This document shows, one piece after another, positions 45,089-54,432 of a stretch of 64,000 nt of DNA. A model generated the notes under the pieces. That model ran no database searches. It was not told the origin of the DNA and saw only the letters and a program-made list of their open reading frames with translations. The position numbers and the translations under genes are program-made. Numbering within the stretch: position 1 is the first letter of the stretch; every line of letters starts with the position of its first letter. Source of the stretch: an uncultured Methanobrevibacter sp. (GTDB lineage: Archaea; Methanobacteriota; Methanobacteria; Methanobacteriales; Methanobacteriaceae); the NCBI RefSeq assembly GCF_937881195.1, contig NZ_CALGFC010000053.1:1-64000 (forward strand), read 5' to 3'.

Positions 45089-46426
45089 TTAATTAAATTT
45101 AAAATAATTTAGTAGCTTATTATATATATTATTTTGAGAAAGAAGATTTTTAATTTCATTATTTTCATTAATTTCGACTTTCCAGCTATTTTTCGCAATT
45201 TTAAATTCTTTAACTCTTTCTTTAACTTCTTCCTTTTTCAATTTTGAGGTTGTTTCAATAGGGAGTGATGAATTTTTTCTTAATAAATCATCTATAGGAA
45301 GTTTTTTAAGATTAAAATCTTCATCATAAGCAGTTTTAATCTTATTTTTTTTCCAAAATTTTAAATAGTTATTAAATCTATCGGTATGGCCTTTTTCAGG
45401 TGAATTAAAATCAACATTTTCAATAATATCCAAAACTGAATCAAATTCAATTAATTCATTTTCAGTTATATTTGTCAATCTATGAAAATCTGCTAATTCT
45501 CGCATTCTTCCATCTTTAACAATCATTATACTTGGTGTACCTGCTATTGTGGCCATTATATTTCCATGCAATCTTGCTCCAAAGCTTAAATCAATCTTTT
45601 TTAAAAAATCTATCCATCCTTGGGCATTTATTGGGGCTCGAACACGGTTATTTTTGTAAGCTGGTGATTCCAAATCAACTGGATACACTTCGCTTTTTTG
45701 TTTTAGATTTGGTCTTCCGATATATGTTAATCTAAGTTCTGATCTCCATTGTGGAATAAAATAGTAATTTGAAAATTCTTGCATTGTTTTAAAAATAAAA
45801 TTATTTATTTTTGAGGAATATAAACCAGAATTTATAGATATTAGAGATTCTTTTGTTATCTTTTTATCTCTAATTTTTAAATGATTTCCAAATGAAAACA
45901 TTGCTGGACAACCAATCACCATGAAATCTTTTTTTTCTTTAAATCCTAAATTAGACAAATAATTCCCTGTTATTCTGCCCCTTACTCCTATAATAGTTCC
46001 ATTGTCACGGATTGCATTTATAAAATTAGTAACATGTTCATCAAATGGAAAATTTTCATATCCATCACTTTTTATATCTGTAGAAACTCCAATTCCTGCA
46101 ACAACAAAAGGAATTTCAAGATTTTCAATGAAACTAGTGTATTTTATCAAATGATTTATAAATCCTTCTCTAAATCCATTTGCCATAGGACAGATATATG
46201 CTGAATACTTTTTATTAATCATTTCAGCATCTTTTAATGTTATTCTTCCTCTATCTACACCATAATAGTCAGGTAAAAGTTCTGTTTCTTTGTTTATTAA
46301 TGTCCTATAAACTCCAAATTGATATGCTAAATTTCCTAAATTTCCTCCAAATGCATTTCTTGCAATAAGTTGTCCTGGAGTAAAATTCATTAATGGAGAT
46401 GTTCCAGATCTAACTAATATTTTCAT
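45089..46426 (-). CDS. Polysaccharide pyruvyl transferase family protein, divergent type
   Basis: This protein of about 445 residues has superfamily features: GNLGNLAYQFGVYRTL near the start, VVAGIGVSTDIKSDG, IGVRGRITGNYLSNLGF, MVIGCPAMFSFG, and DLSFGARLHGNIMATIAGTPSIMI, equivalent to the RLH motif. It is of a different subfamily from the tandem pair. A C-terminal extension from about 370 is basic and coiled. ATG 46426 is chosen because AGTGAT lies just upstream. An in-frame TTG two codons earlier is unlikely. Confidence 0.75.
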   Translation of the reverse strand: MKILVRSGTSPLMNFTPGQLIARNAFGGNLGNLAYQFGVYRTLINKETELLPDYYGVDRGRITLKDAEMINKKYSAYICPMANGFREGFINHLIKYTSFIENLEIPFVVAGIGVSTDIKSDGYENFPFDEHVTNFINAIRDNGTIIGVRGRITGNYLSNLGFKEKKDFMVIGCPAMFSFGNHLKIRDKKITKESLISINSGLYSSKINNFIFKTMQEFSNYYFIPQWRSELRLTYIGRPNLKQKSEVYPVDLESPAYKNNRVRAPINAQGWIDFLKKIDLSFGARLHGNIMATIAGTPSIMIVKDGRMRELADFHRLTNITENELIEFDSVLDIIENVDFNSPEKGHTDRFNNYLKFWKKNKIKTAYDEDFNLKKLPIDDLLRKNSSLPIETTSKLKKEEVKERVKEFKIAKNSWKVEINENNEIKNLLSQNNIYNKLLNYFKFN

Positions 46427-46432
46427 AAACAA

Positions 46433-47116
46433 TCACTTTTTGTTTGTAAATAATAAGTTTGTAGATAGATAACCACTCAAACAATCAATCATCTTAAAAT
46501 ACTTTTTGTAAATTTCATATATATTTATTTATCCATTTTATTTTTTAAAATTCTACAAAATCTTAATTTTCTTAATAATCTATAATTATTTTATATTATA
46601 TCCATTATTAAATTATTTAATAAATTATAATATTCATTTTAATAGATTATAATATTTCAAATATTTAAATATTAAATTCAATAATAATATTAAGTTTTGA
46701 TAATTTTTAATTTAAAATATGTCTTTTTTATACTATTATAATTAGATTCTTGGCACTTTTATAATTAGAATAATTTATAATAATAATTAAAATTATTATT
46801 TTTATAATATAATTAATATAATATAATTAAAATATTATTTTAATTAAAATATTATTTTTATAAAATAACTAAAATATTATTAAATTTATACTATAATTAT
46901 AAATGTTATAAATTATAAAATTTTATTAATATGCACTTTATATACAAATTTATTTGCATTATTCTTTGAAATACTTAAAACAGTAGAAAAATTTGATTTA
47001 AGTATTGCTTCTGGATTAAATTATAGGTAATTGTTGTTTAAATTAAGTAATTATTGTTTAAATTAAAATTTACATACTTATTATTATTTTATTTTATTAA
47101 TATTTGAGGAAATAAC
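46433..47116. other. Intergenic region, low complexity
   Basis: About 680 bases of almost pure A/T lie between divergent genes, with repeated AAAATATTATTTTAATT-type runs near 46780-46880. Nothing is recognised apart from the TTGAGGAAATAAC ribosome site of the next gene. Promoters of the cytidylyltransferase operon should lie here. Confidence 0.5.
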
Positions 47117-47821
47117 ATGATATTTGCAGCTATTTTAGCAGGTGGAACAGGAACTAGGATGGGAAATGTCGAGAAACCAAAGCAATTTTTATTATTAGGA
47201 AAAAAGCCTATTATAATACACACTATTGAGAAATTTTATATAAATGAAAATTTAGAGAAAATAGTTGTATTATGTCCAAAACAATGGATTAATTATACTG
47301 AAGACCTTGTAGCTAAATATATACCAAATTCTAAAAAAATCGTGGTTATAGAAGGAGGTAGCATTCGTAATGAAACTATTATGAATGCTATTAGTTATAT
47401 AGAAGACAATTATGATGTTGAAGATGAGGATATTATTATTACTCATGATTCAGTTAGGCCCTTTATAACTCATCGAATTATTGAAGACAATATAAAATTT
47501 GCAAAAAAATTTGGGGCTTGTGATACAGTAATTCCTGCAACAGATACAATTGTAGAAAGTAATAATGGTAATTTCATTACCAATATTCCAAATAGGCAAA
47601 ATATGTATCAAGGGCAAACTCCTCAGTCATTTATTTTAAAAAAATTAAAAAGACTTTATAATATGGTTCCAGAAGAAGATAAAGAAATTTTAACAGATGC
47701 TTGTAAGATTTTTACAATTAACAATGAAAAAGTTTCACTTGTTAATGGAGAAGTTACTAATATTAAAATTACATATCCTAATGATTTGAGAGTAGCAAAT
47801 TCAATTTTAAAAGGAGAATAA
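47117..47821 (+). CDS. tarI: Ribitol-5-phosphate cytidylyltransferase-like (TarI/IspD family)
   Basis: This 234-residue cytidylyltransferase has the CTP-binding AAILAGGTGTRMGNVEKPKQFLLLGKKPIIIHTIEKF. Further motifs are VVIEGGSIRNETIMNAI, ITHDSVRPFITHRIIEDNI, DTVIPATDTIVES, RQNMYQGQTPQSFILKKL and a C-terminal VTNIKITYPNDLRVANSIL. IspD and TarI share this fold. Methanogens use the mevalonate route and do not need IspD, and the next gene is TarJ-like, so CDP-ribitol synthesis is the best reading. CDP-ribulose or another polyol is possible. GAGG precedes the ATG. It is the first gene of a TarI-TarJ-ABC-polymerase series. Confidence 0.85.
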   Translation: MIFAAILAGGTGTRMGNVEKPKQFLLLGKKPIIIHTIEKFYINENLEKIVVLCPKQWINYTEDLVAKYIPNSKKIVVIEGGSIRNETIMNAISYIEDNYDVEDEDIIITHDSVRPFITHRIIEDNIKFAKKFGACDTVIPATDTIVESNNGNFITNIPNRQNMYQGQTPQSFILKKLKRLYNMVPEEDKEILTDACKIFTINNEKVSLVNGEVTNIKITYPNDLRVANSILKGE

Positions 47822-47899
47822 TATAGTTAAAATAATATAGAAAATAAAATATATATTTTGTGAAATTGGATTTTTTAAGAAAATATATCGGTTGAAACA

Positions 47900-48925
47900 A
47901 TGATTAATACAGTATATCGCTTAGTTTCTCCAAAATTATTTGAAGAAATTTATGATGAAGCAGAAGATTTGGAAAATAATGTTGTGGTTAGACCTACTTA
48001 TCTATCAATCTGTCAGGCAGATCAAAGATATTATAATGGAAGTAGGGATCCTGAAACATTAGCTGAAAAACTTCCAATGGCTTTGATACATGAAGGAATT
48101 GGGGAAGTTGTTAGTGATAATACTGGAACTTTTAGAGTTGGTGAGTTGGTAGTAATTATTCCAAATACTCCAATGGAGAAAGATGAAGTTATATCTGAAA
48201 ATTATTTAGAAAGTAGTAAATTTAGGGCTAGTGGTTTTGATGGATTTATGCAGGATTATATTATTTCAAATCCTGAAAGACTTGTTAAATTACCTAATAA
48301 TATTAATAAAGAAGTTGCTTCATTTACTGAACTTATTAGTGTAAGTGTTCATTCAATTACTAGATTTTCTAAAATTTCTCATAATAGGAAAGATAAAATC
48401 GGAATTTGGGGTGATGGAAATTTAGGTTATATAACCTCTCTTTTACTTAAAATATTTTTCCCAGAATCTAAAATCATCATATTTGGAAAAAATGAAGAAA
48501 AACTAAATATATTTACTTTTGCTGATGAAACATTTAAAATTAATGAAGTTCCTCAGGATTTGAGAGTTGATCATGCTTTTGAATGTGTTGGTGGTAGAGG
48601 CTCACAACTTGCAGTAGATCAAATTATTGATTTAATTAATCCAGAAGGAACTATTTCTCTTTTAGGAGTTTCTGAATATTCAGTACCTATTAATACTAGA
48701 ATGATTCTTGAAAAAGGTTTATTTTTATTTGGAACTAGTAGGAGCGGTAGAAAAGATTTTATTAAAACAATAGGGTTATTTGAAAAATATCCAAAAATAT
48801 TGAAATATTTAGAAAATATTGTCAATGATGTTGTTGAAATTAACTCTTTAAATGATATTAATCTAGCTTTTGAGAGAGATTTTAATTCCGATTTTGGTAA
48901 AACTGTTCTTGTATGGAAAAAATAA
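47900..48925 (+). CDS. tarJ: Ribulose-5-phosphate reductase-like (TarJ family)
   Basis: This 341-residue zinc alcohol dehydrogenase-fold protein resembles TarJ, which reduces ribulose 5-phosphate to ribitol 5-phosphate with NADPH. It opens with YRLVSPKLFEEIYDEAED and has VVRPTYLSICQADQRYYNGSRDPETLAEKLPMALIHEGIGEVV, where Cys and His-Glu would bind catalytic zinc. KIGIWGDGNLGYITSLLLK is the nucleotide site, and RVDHAFECVGGRGSQLAVDQIIDLINPEG follows. It is about 80 bp after tarI, forming the classic tarI-tarJ pair of Gram-positive wall teichoic acid loci. Confidence 0.87.
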   Translation: MINTVYRLVSPKLFEEIYDEAEDLENNVVVRPTYLSICQADQRYYNGSRDPETLAEKLPMALIHEGIGEVVSDNTGTFRVGELVVIIPNTPMEKDEVISENYLESSKFRASGFDGFMQDYIISNPERLVKLPNNINKEVASFTELISVSVHSITRFSKISHNRKDKIGIWGDGNLGYITSLLLKIFFPESKIIIFGKNEEKLNIFTFADETFKINEVPQDLRVDHAFECVGGRGSQLAVDQIIDLINPEGTISLLGVSEYSVPINTRMILEKGLFLFGTSRSGRKDFIKTIGLFEKYPKILKYLENIVNDVVEINSLNDINLAFERDFNSDFGKTVLVWKK

Positions 48926-49363
48926 TTTTTAATATTTATATTTTCAATTTTGTTTTTGCCTTAATAATAAAATCATTTTCATAAAATTTTATATTATAAA
49001 TAAATTTAACACTATAAATTTATTAACAATGATGACAAAATAAAAATATTATCGTCTTCTATAATAGTATTTTTAATATAATACTTACATGATATTTTAT
49101 TAAGATACTTTTTAGTAGATTTATTAATTTAATCATTGATATTTATTAATTTATTATTAGATTTATTATTATATTACTAGATTTATTATTATATTACTAG
49201 ATTTATTAATTTATATGGGATTTATTATTATATTACTAGATTTATTTTATTTAAATTTATTAAATTCTAGTATTTGTTAGTATGTTTATTGAATCATATT
49301 TTTTTTATAATTAATCTTATTTAAATTGATTTTTTCATAATTGGCACACGTTTGAGGATAATA
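48926..49363. other. Intergenic region with 20-nt repeats
   Basis: About 440 AT-rich bases separate tarJ from the ABC permease gene. ATTTATTATTATATTACTAG occurs exactly at 49161-49180, 49181-49200 and 49220-49239. No ORF other than the permease start was recognised. Confidence 0.7.
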
Positions 49364-50158
49364 ATGGCATTTGAAAGTATAACGAACAATAGGTTTATTC
49401 TAAATTTCATGAAATATAGGTATCTATTGTATGAACTTGTTAAAAAGAGTGTAAAGCTAGAATATCGGAGATCCTTTTTAGGGATTTTTTGGATATTTTT
49501 AAGTCCTTTATTATATACAATTGTTTTAACCATAGTATTTTCAACTTTTTTAGGTAGAACTATTGAAAATTATCCTGTTTATTTATTATGTGGGAGATTA
49601 GCTTTTGATTTTTTTTCAGGAGGAACAAAAGCTTCTTTAAATTCATTAAAAAAGGCTTCAATTATAAAAAGGATTTATGTTCCGAAGTATATATATCCTT
49701 TAGCTAGTGTTCTTGGGAAATATGTAACATTTTTAATGTCATTAATTGTTTTAGCTCTTCTTGTAATTGTTACAGGAGTTGTTTTAACTTGGCATGTATT
49801 TTCATTAATTTTGCCATTCTTTCTTTTGTTCTTTTTGACATTAGGTGTTGGTTTGACACTTGCTACAATTGTAGTTTTCTTTAGGGATGTTCAACATTTA
49901 TGGGGAGTTTTTACTACCTTGTTGATGTGGTGTAGTGCATTATTTTATCCAGTATCAATTGTTCCTGAGAAATATCAATTTATTTTCCAATATAATCCGA
50001 TATTTCAGATAATTGACATGATTAGAAGATCTGTAATTTATGGGCAATCATATGATCCCTTTCAAGTATTTTATGTTCTAGGGATAACAATATTTTTCCT
50101 TGTATTGGGTATTGCTCTTTTATTTAAGTATCAAGACAAGTTTATACTTTATATTTAG
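49364..50158 (+). CDS. tagG: ABC-2 type polysaccharide/teichoic acid exporter permease (TagG-like)
   Basis: This 264-residue integral membrane protein has six predicted helices. The N-terminal amphipathic segment LLYELVKKSVKLEYRRSFLGIFWIFLSPLLYTIVLTIVFS is the hallmark of ABC-2 polysaccharide exporters (Wzm, TagG, KpsM). FFRDVQHLWGVFTTLLMWCSALFYPVSIVPEKYQFIFQYNPIFQIIDMIR is the conserved C-terminal gate region. It would move undecaprenyl- or dolichyl-linked polymer across the membrane with the ATPase encoded next. ATG 49364 is preferred, with GAGG seven bases before it, over the TTG at 49352. Confidence 0.88.
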   Translation: MAFESITNNRFILNFMKYRYLLYELVKKSVKLEYRRSFLGIFWIFLSPLLYTIVLTIVFSTFLGRTIENYPVYLLCGRLAFDFFSGGTKASLNSLKKASIIKRIYVPKYIYPLASVLGKYVTFLMSLIVLALLVIVTGVVLTWHVFSLILPFFLLFFLTLGVGLTLATIVVFFRDVQHLWGVFTTLLMWCSALFYPVSIVPEKYQFIFQYNPIFQIIDMIRRSVIYGQSYDPFQVFYVLGITIFFLVLGIALLFKYQDKFILYI

Positions 50159-50166
50159 GTGATAAT

Positions 50167-50910
50167 TTGGGTGAGAAGGTTATTGATGTTGATAATGTTT
50201 CTGTAAGGTTTAACTTAAAAAGACAAGGAAAATTTAGCATAAAAAACTATTTTAAAGATCTTAAAAATAGAGAATTAATGTTTCAAGAATTTTGGGCTCT
50301 TCAAAATATTAACCTTGAGGTTGAAAAAGGAGATAGGTTAGCTATATTGGGATTAAATGGGGCAGGAAAAAGTACTTTACTTAAAGTAATTGCAGGAGTA
50401 ATGAAACCAAGTAAAGGGACTGTTGAAACTAAAGGAAGAGTAGTTCCATTATTAGAATTAAGTACAGGTTTTGACAAGAGTTATACTGGACGAGAAAATA
50501 TATTTCTTAGAGGGGCAACTCTAGGTTTTTCAACAAAATATATGGAAGAAAAATTTGATGAAATAGTTGATTTTGCAGAGATTAGAAAATTTTTAAATGT
50601 TCCAGTATCAAATTATTCCTCTGGAATGAGAGCAAGATTAGGTTTTTCAATTTCAACAATGGTTAATCCAGATATACTCATTTTAGATGAAGTTCTATCA
50701 GTTGGAGATGCTAAATTTAGGAAAAAGAGTTTTAAAAAAATGATGTCTCTGATAGAAGATAGAAATACTACTGTTTTATTTGTATCTCATTCAATAAAAC
50801 AAGTTAAAGATTTATGTAATAAAGCAATATTATTAGAAAATGGTAAATTAATAATGGAAGGGAATGTAGACGACGTTGCTGAATTATATACTGAAAGTGT
50901 TAATAAATAA
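50167..50910 (+). CDS. tagH: ABC-2 polysaccharide/teichoic acid exporter ATPase (TagH-like)
   Basis: This 247-residue ATPase has Walker A GLNGAGKST, LLELSTGFDKSYTGRENIFLRG (typical of O-antigen/teichoic acid exporters), signature NYSSGMRARLGFS, Walker B DILILDEVLSVGD and the switch His in VLFVSHS. It lacks the C-terminal glycan-binding domain of long Wzt proteins and the membrane extension of B. subtilis TagH. The start is TTG, preceded by a TAGGTGAT site that overlaps the permease stop codon. It is translationally coupled to the permease. Confidence 0.9.
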   Translation: MGEKVIDVDNVSVRFNLKRQGKFSIKNYFKDLKNRELMFQEFWALQNINLEVEKGDRLAILGLNGAGKSTLLKVIAGVMKPSKGTVETKGRVVPLLELSTGFDKSYTGRENIFLRGATLGFSTKYMEEKFDEIVDFAEIRKFLNVPVSNYSSGMRARLGFSISTMVNPDILILDEVLSVGDAKFRKKSFKKMMSLIEDRNTTVLFVSHSIKQVKDLCNKAILLENGKLIMEGNVDDVAELYTESVNK

Positions 50911-50930
50911 ATTTTTAAAGGTTATTTATT

Positions 50931-52100
50931 ATGAATTTTAAATATAAATTATTTGCTTCTATATTTAATTTTTTTAGTTTTTTCACTAGTGAAAAAAAAA
51001 TTAGAAATAATAAAAATGTTTCATTTATTATGGATGAAATAGATGAGATTTCTTTAAATAGCAATTTATCTTATATAAAGAGGGAATTAGATAATAGGGA
51101 CAATTTTAAATATAATTATATTTATAAATCTAGCTATTCTTTTGATAAATCAAAATCATTTAAAGATAAATTTAAAAAATTTTTTTATTTATTAAACTTC
51201 TTTTTTATAAAAACATATAAATTATCTAAATCTCATTTTGTTTTTTTAAATGATAATTTTTTCCCAATTGCATATATGAACTTTAAAGATAATATTAAAA
51301 TAATACAGTTATGGCATGCTCCTGGAGCTTTTAAAAAATTTGGATTTCATACTACAGATGATAATAATATTAAAGAATTATTAAAAATGAGTGGAAGTAA
51401 AATTGATCATTTAATTGTTACATCATCTAATATTTCTGAAATTTATCAAAAAGCATTTCAAGTTGATGAAAAAAAGATATTGCCATTTGGAATTCCTAGA
51501 ATTGATTACTATTTTGACAAAAATAATATTAATCCGGATAATGTAAGAAATATCCGAACAAAATTTGAAGAAAAGTATCCTGAAGTTAAAGGGAAAAAAA
51601 TAGTGCTTTATGCTCCGACATTTCGTGAAAATAAATCTTTAAATGATAAAATTACGGTTAATTTTGATGGAAACCTATTTAAATCAAATTTAGGAGATGA
51701 ATATTTTTTAATATTTAAATCTCACCCAAAATATAATATTTCCACGGTTAAAAATTCAATTGATATATCTAAACACGATAATGTTCAAGAAATTTTGCTG
51801 ATTTCTGATATTTTGATTACGGATTATTCTTCTATAATGATAGAGTTTGCTGTTCTCCTTAAACCAATTATTTTCTATCCTTTTGATTTAGAATATTATA
51901 TTTCAAATGAAAGAGGTTTCTATTTTGAATATAATGATGTGCCTGGACCTATAGCTAATGATACTAATGAAATAATTGAAATCATAAAAAATAATAATTT
52001 TGACATTGATAAAATTAAAAAATTCGTATTTAGAAATTATGATTACTTAGATGATAAATCTTCTAAAAGAATAGTTGACTACATATTGTCAGAAAATTAG
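50931..52100 (+). CDS. CDP-polyol phosphotransferase, short form (TagB/TarB-like)
   Basis: This 389-residue member of the CDP-glycerol phosphotransferase family lacks the beta-rich N-terminal domain of the two long paralogues. Catalytic motifs are IQLWHAPGAFKKFGFH, PFGIPRIDYYFD, VLYAPTFRENKS, FKSHPKYN with the second His, and ITDYSSIMIEFAVLLKPIIFYPFDLEYY. Its size suits a primase (TagB/TarB-type) that adds the first polyol phosphate, but chain-length role cannot be told from sequence. It follows the ATPase by 20 bp, so the same operon. AAAGGTTA precedes the ATG. Confidence 0.85.
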   Translation: MNFKYKLFASIFNFFSFFTSEKKIRNNKNVSFIMDEIDEISLNSNLSYIKRELDNRDNFKYNYIYKSSYSFDKSKSFKDKFKKFFYLLNFFFIKTYKLSKSHFVFLNDNFFPIAYMNFKDNIKIIQLWHAPGAFKKFGFHTTDDNNIKELLKMSGSKIDHLIVTSSNISEIYQKAFQVDEKKILPFGIPRIDYYFDKNNINPDNVRNIRTKFEEKYPEVKGKKIVLYAPTFRENKSLNDKITVNFDGNLFKSNLGDEYFLIFKSHPKYNISTVKNSIDISKHDNVQEILLISDILITDYSSIMIEFAVLLKPIIFYPFDLEYYISNERGFYFEYNDVPGPIANDTNEIIEIIKNNNFDIDKIKKFVFRNYDYLDDKSSKRIVDYILSEN

Positions 52101-52394
52101 GCTAATTTCTTATTTTCAGAAATATTTTTTTTATTATATAGTATTCACTATTTTAATATTATTCTCATTAATGCTTCTTTTAAAATAATAATAACCTTAT
52201 TTAAGCATATGTTTTTTATTTATTTTTATTTAATTTATTATAATTTTTAATAACTTTTATATATATTTAAATAATTTTAAATCTATATTTATTTTATATA
52301 ATATTTTTAATCTTATTAAAAATGAGCATATTATTTATTATATCTATTATTTAGTTATATAATGAATTCTAATTATATATAATAAAGGTGTTAT
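52101..52394. other. Intergenic spacer, nothing recognised
   Basis: About 290 AT-rich bases lie between two polymer genes. The AAAGGTG ribosome site of the next gene is at its end and no other feature is visible. Confidence 0.5.
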
Positions 52395-54281
52395 ATGAAA
52401 CCAATACTTGAAATCACTGATCTAAATATTATTAATAGTATATTAAACATGTCTATATCAATTAAATTTAGATATGATGATATCAATGTTCCTAGATTAG
52501 GAATTATCTTTAGTAATGAATTAGAGAATAGAAGATTGCCTTTTAAAATTACAAGTTTTAACATAGATCATGTTTCGAAATGTTGTTTCATATCAGCTAA
52601 TGAAAAATTTGAAATTGATAATCTTTTTTTGGATAAAGATTTTATTGGAGATATTAATATTAATTTTAGCTTGATTTATGGTAATGAAATTATCGAAAAT
52701 TTTTCAATTAAATATCTTAATAGAAATAGGCCAGCCAATTTTAAAAAAATGTATTACCTTCCAAAATTTGAACTAAATAAATTATATTTGGAACCAAATG
52801 AAGAGATATTGAGAAATTTAATTAATAATAAGCAAGATATTAAATACAGAACATTGAAAAAGTTAAATAGCTTTTTTTTAGGAATTATTTCAATCATATC
52901 TTTTCCTTTTTTCTTCATTGATGGCTATTTAGCTTCAAAAGGTTTAGTAGATAAGTCACCAAATTTTTATCAAAAAAATAATACATTTGGGTCTATTTTA
53001 ATGCATATAAATTGGAAAACATCAATTTTAGCTGGTTTTATATATAGCAAAAGATTGTTAAAAATAGGAATTATGGGGTTTCTTTATAAATTTTTTAAGC
53101 ATAAAAAAATTGTAAATAATAGAATCTTATTCTTGTCTGAAAGAAAAAACTATTTGTCTGGAAATTTTCAATCTGTTTATAATATTTTAAGTAATGATAA
53201 TGAAATAGAAATTGTTAAGTTTTTGTTAAATAAAAAAATTAAAGATTTTAATATTTTTGACATGATTCATTTTGTTAACTTTATTTCTACTTCTAAAATA
53301 ATATTATTAGATGATTTCTATCCTAATATTCATAATTTTAATCTTAAAAATGAAGTAAAACTTATTCAACTATGGCATGCAGCAGGAGCTTTTAAAACTT
53401 TTGGATTTTCAAGGTTAGGTAAAATTGGAGGGGTTGATCAGAGTTCTTCAAACCATCGTAGTTATGATTATGCAATAGTAAGTTCTAATGAAATAAAAAG
53501 ATTTTATAGTGAAGGATTTGGGATTTCAGATGAAAAAGTAGTAGTAACGGGTATTCCAAGGACTGATATATTTTTTGATGATGGATATAAAAAATATGTT
53601 TTGAATAAGATTTATGATGAATTTCCAATGCTTAAAAATAAAAAAATTATATTATTTTCTCCTACATTTAGGGGGGAAGGTAAAGATGATGCTTATTACC
53701 CTATGGAAAAATTTAATATAGAAAAATTTTTAGATTCATTAAATTCTAATATTAAACAATACTCTACTTGTACTGAAAAAATTAATAAATCGGGCAATGA
53801 AAAATCCGACAATGAATTCAAAAAAAGCTATAATAAATGCGATTCTGGCTATGTTTTAATAATAAAACAACATCCATTTATTAATAAAAAAATAGAGATA
53901 CCTGAAAAATATAAGAACAATGTTTTCGATTTTTCTAATACCTATGAAATTAATGATATTTTGTTTATTACAGATATATTAATCACTGATTATTCATCAG
54001 TAGTTTTTGAAGCATCAATTTTAGATATTCCAATGTTATTTTATTGTTATGATTTCGATGAATATTTGGTGGATAGAGGTTTTTATTATGATTTTAATAA
54101 ATTTGCACCAGGAAAAATTGTATATGCCTTTGAAGATATAGCTAACTGTATAAAATCCGAAGATTTGGATAAATTTAAAATTGATAAATTTAAAAATAGA
54201 TTTTTTGAGGATTTTGATGGAAAATCTTCTAAAAGAGTTTATGACTTAATAAAAAAATTGATTAATTTGGATAATAAATGA
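52395..54281 (+). CDS. CDP-polyol phosphotransferase, long form (TagF/TarL-like)
   Basis: This 628-residue paralogue of the protein at 39.3 kb has the same N-terminal beta-rich domain (about 1-125) and a hydrophobic helix at about 158-178 (FFLGIISIISFPFFFI). The catalytic region has IQLWHAAGAFKTFGFS, TGIPRTDIFFD, LFSPTFRGEGKDD, IIKQHPFINKK and ITDYSSVVFEASILDIPMLFYCYDFDEY. Between TFRG and KQHP it carries an extra Ser/Asn/Lys-rich insert of about 30 residues with two Cys, absent from the paralogue. A polymerase role for polyol phosphate is inferred. Confidence 0.85.
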   Translation: MKPILEITDLNIINSILNMSISIKFRYDDINVPRLGIIFSNELENRRLPFKITSFNIDHVSKCCFISANEKFEIDNLFLDKDFIGDININFSLIYGNEIIENFSIKYLNRNRPANFKKMYYLPKFELNKLYLEPNEEILRNLINNKQDIKYRTLKKLNSFFLGIISIISFPFFFIDGYLASKGLVDKSPNFYQKNNTFGSILMHINWKTSILAGFIYSKRLLKIGIMGFLYKFFKHKKIVNNRILFLSERKNYLSGNFQSVYNILSNDNEIEIVKFLLNKKIKDFNIFDMIHFVNFISTSKIILLDDFYPNIHNFNLKNEVKLIQLWHAAGAFKTFGFSRLGKIGGVDQSSSNHRSYDYAIVSSNEIKRFYSEGFGISDEKVVVTGIPRTDIFFDDGYKKYVLNKIYDEFPMLKNKKIILFSPTFRGEGKDDAYYPMEKFNIEKFLDSLNSNIKQYSTCTEKINKSGNEKSDNEFKKSYNKCDSGYVLIIKQHPFINKKIEIPEKYKNNVFDFSNTYEINDILFITDILITDYSSVVFEASILDIPMLFYCYDFDEYLVDRGFYYDFNKFAPGKIVYAFEDIANCIKSEDLDKFKIDKFKNRFFEDFDGKSSKRVYDLIKKLINLDNK

Positions 54282-54432
54282 AAAGTTTTAAATAATCATT
54301 ATAAGTTTTTAAATTACTATAAATGGAAATTTAATATTTAATAAAAGGTATTTCATCTTATAAAAAATTAAAAATTTTTAGAATTGCAATTAAAGTAAAT
54401 TTTTCTATAATTAATGGAAAGGAGGAATTATT

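Noticed and set aside
47117..47821. IspD (methylerythritol phosphate pathway) assignment
   Set aside because: Methanogens make isoprenoids by a mevalonate route, and the adjacent TarJ-like gene and exporter favour TarI.
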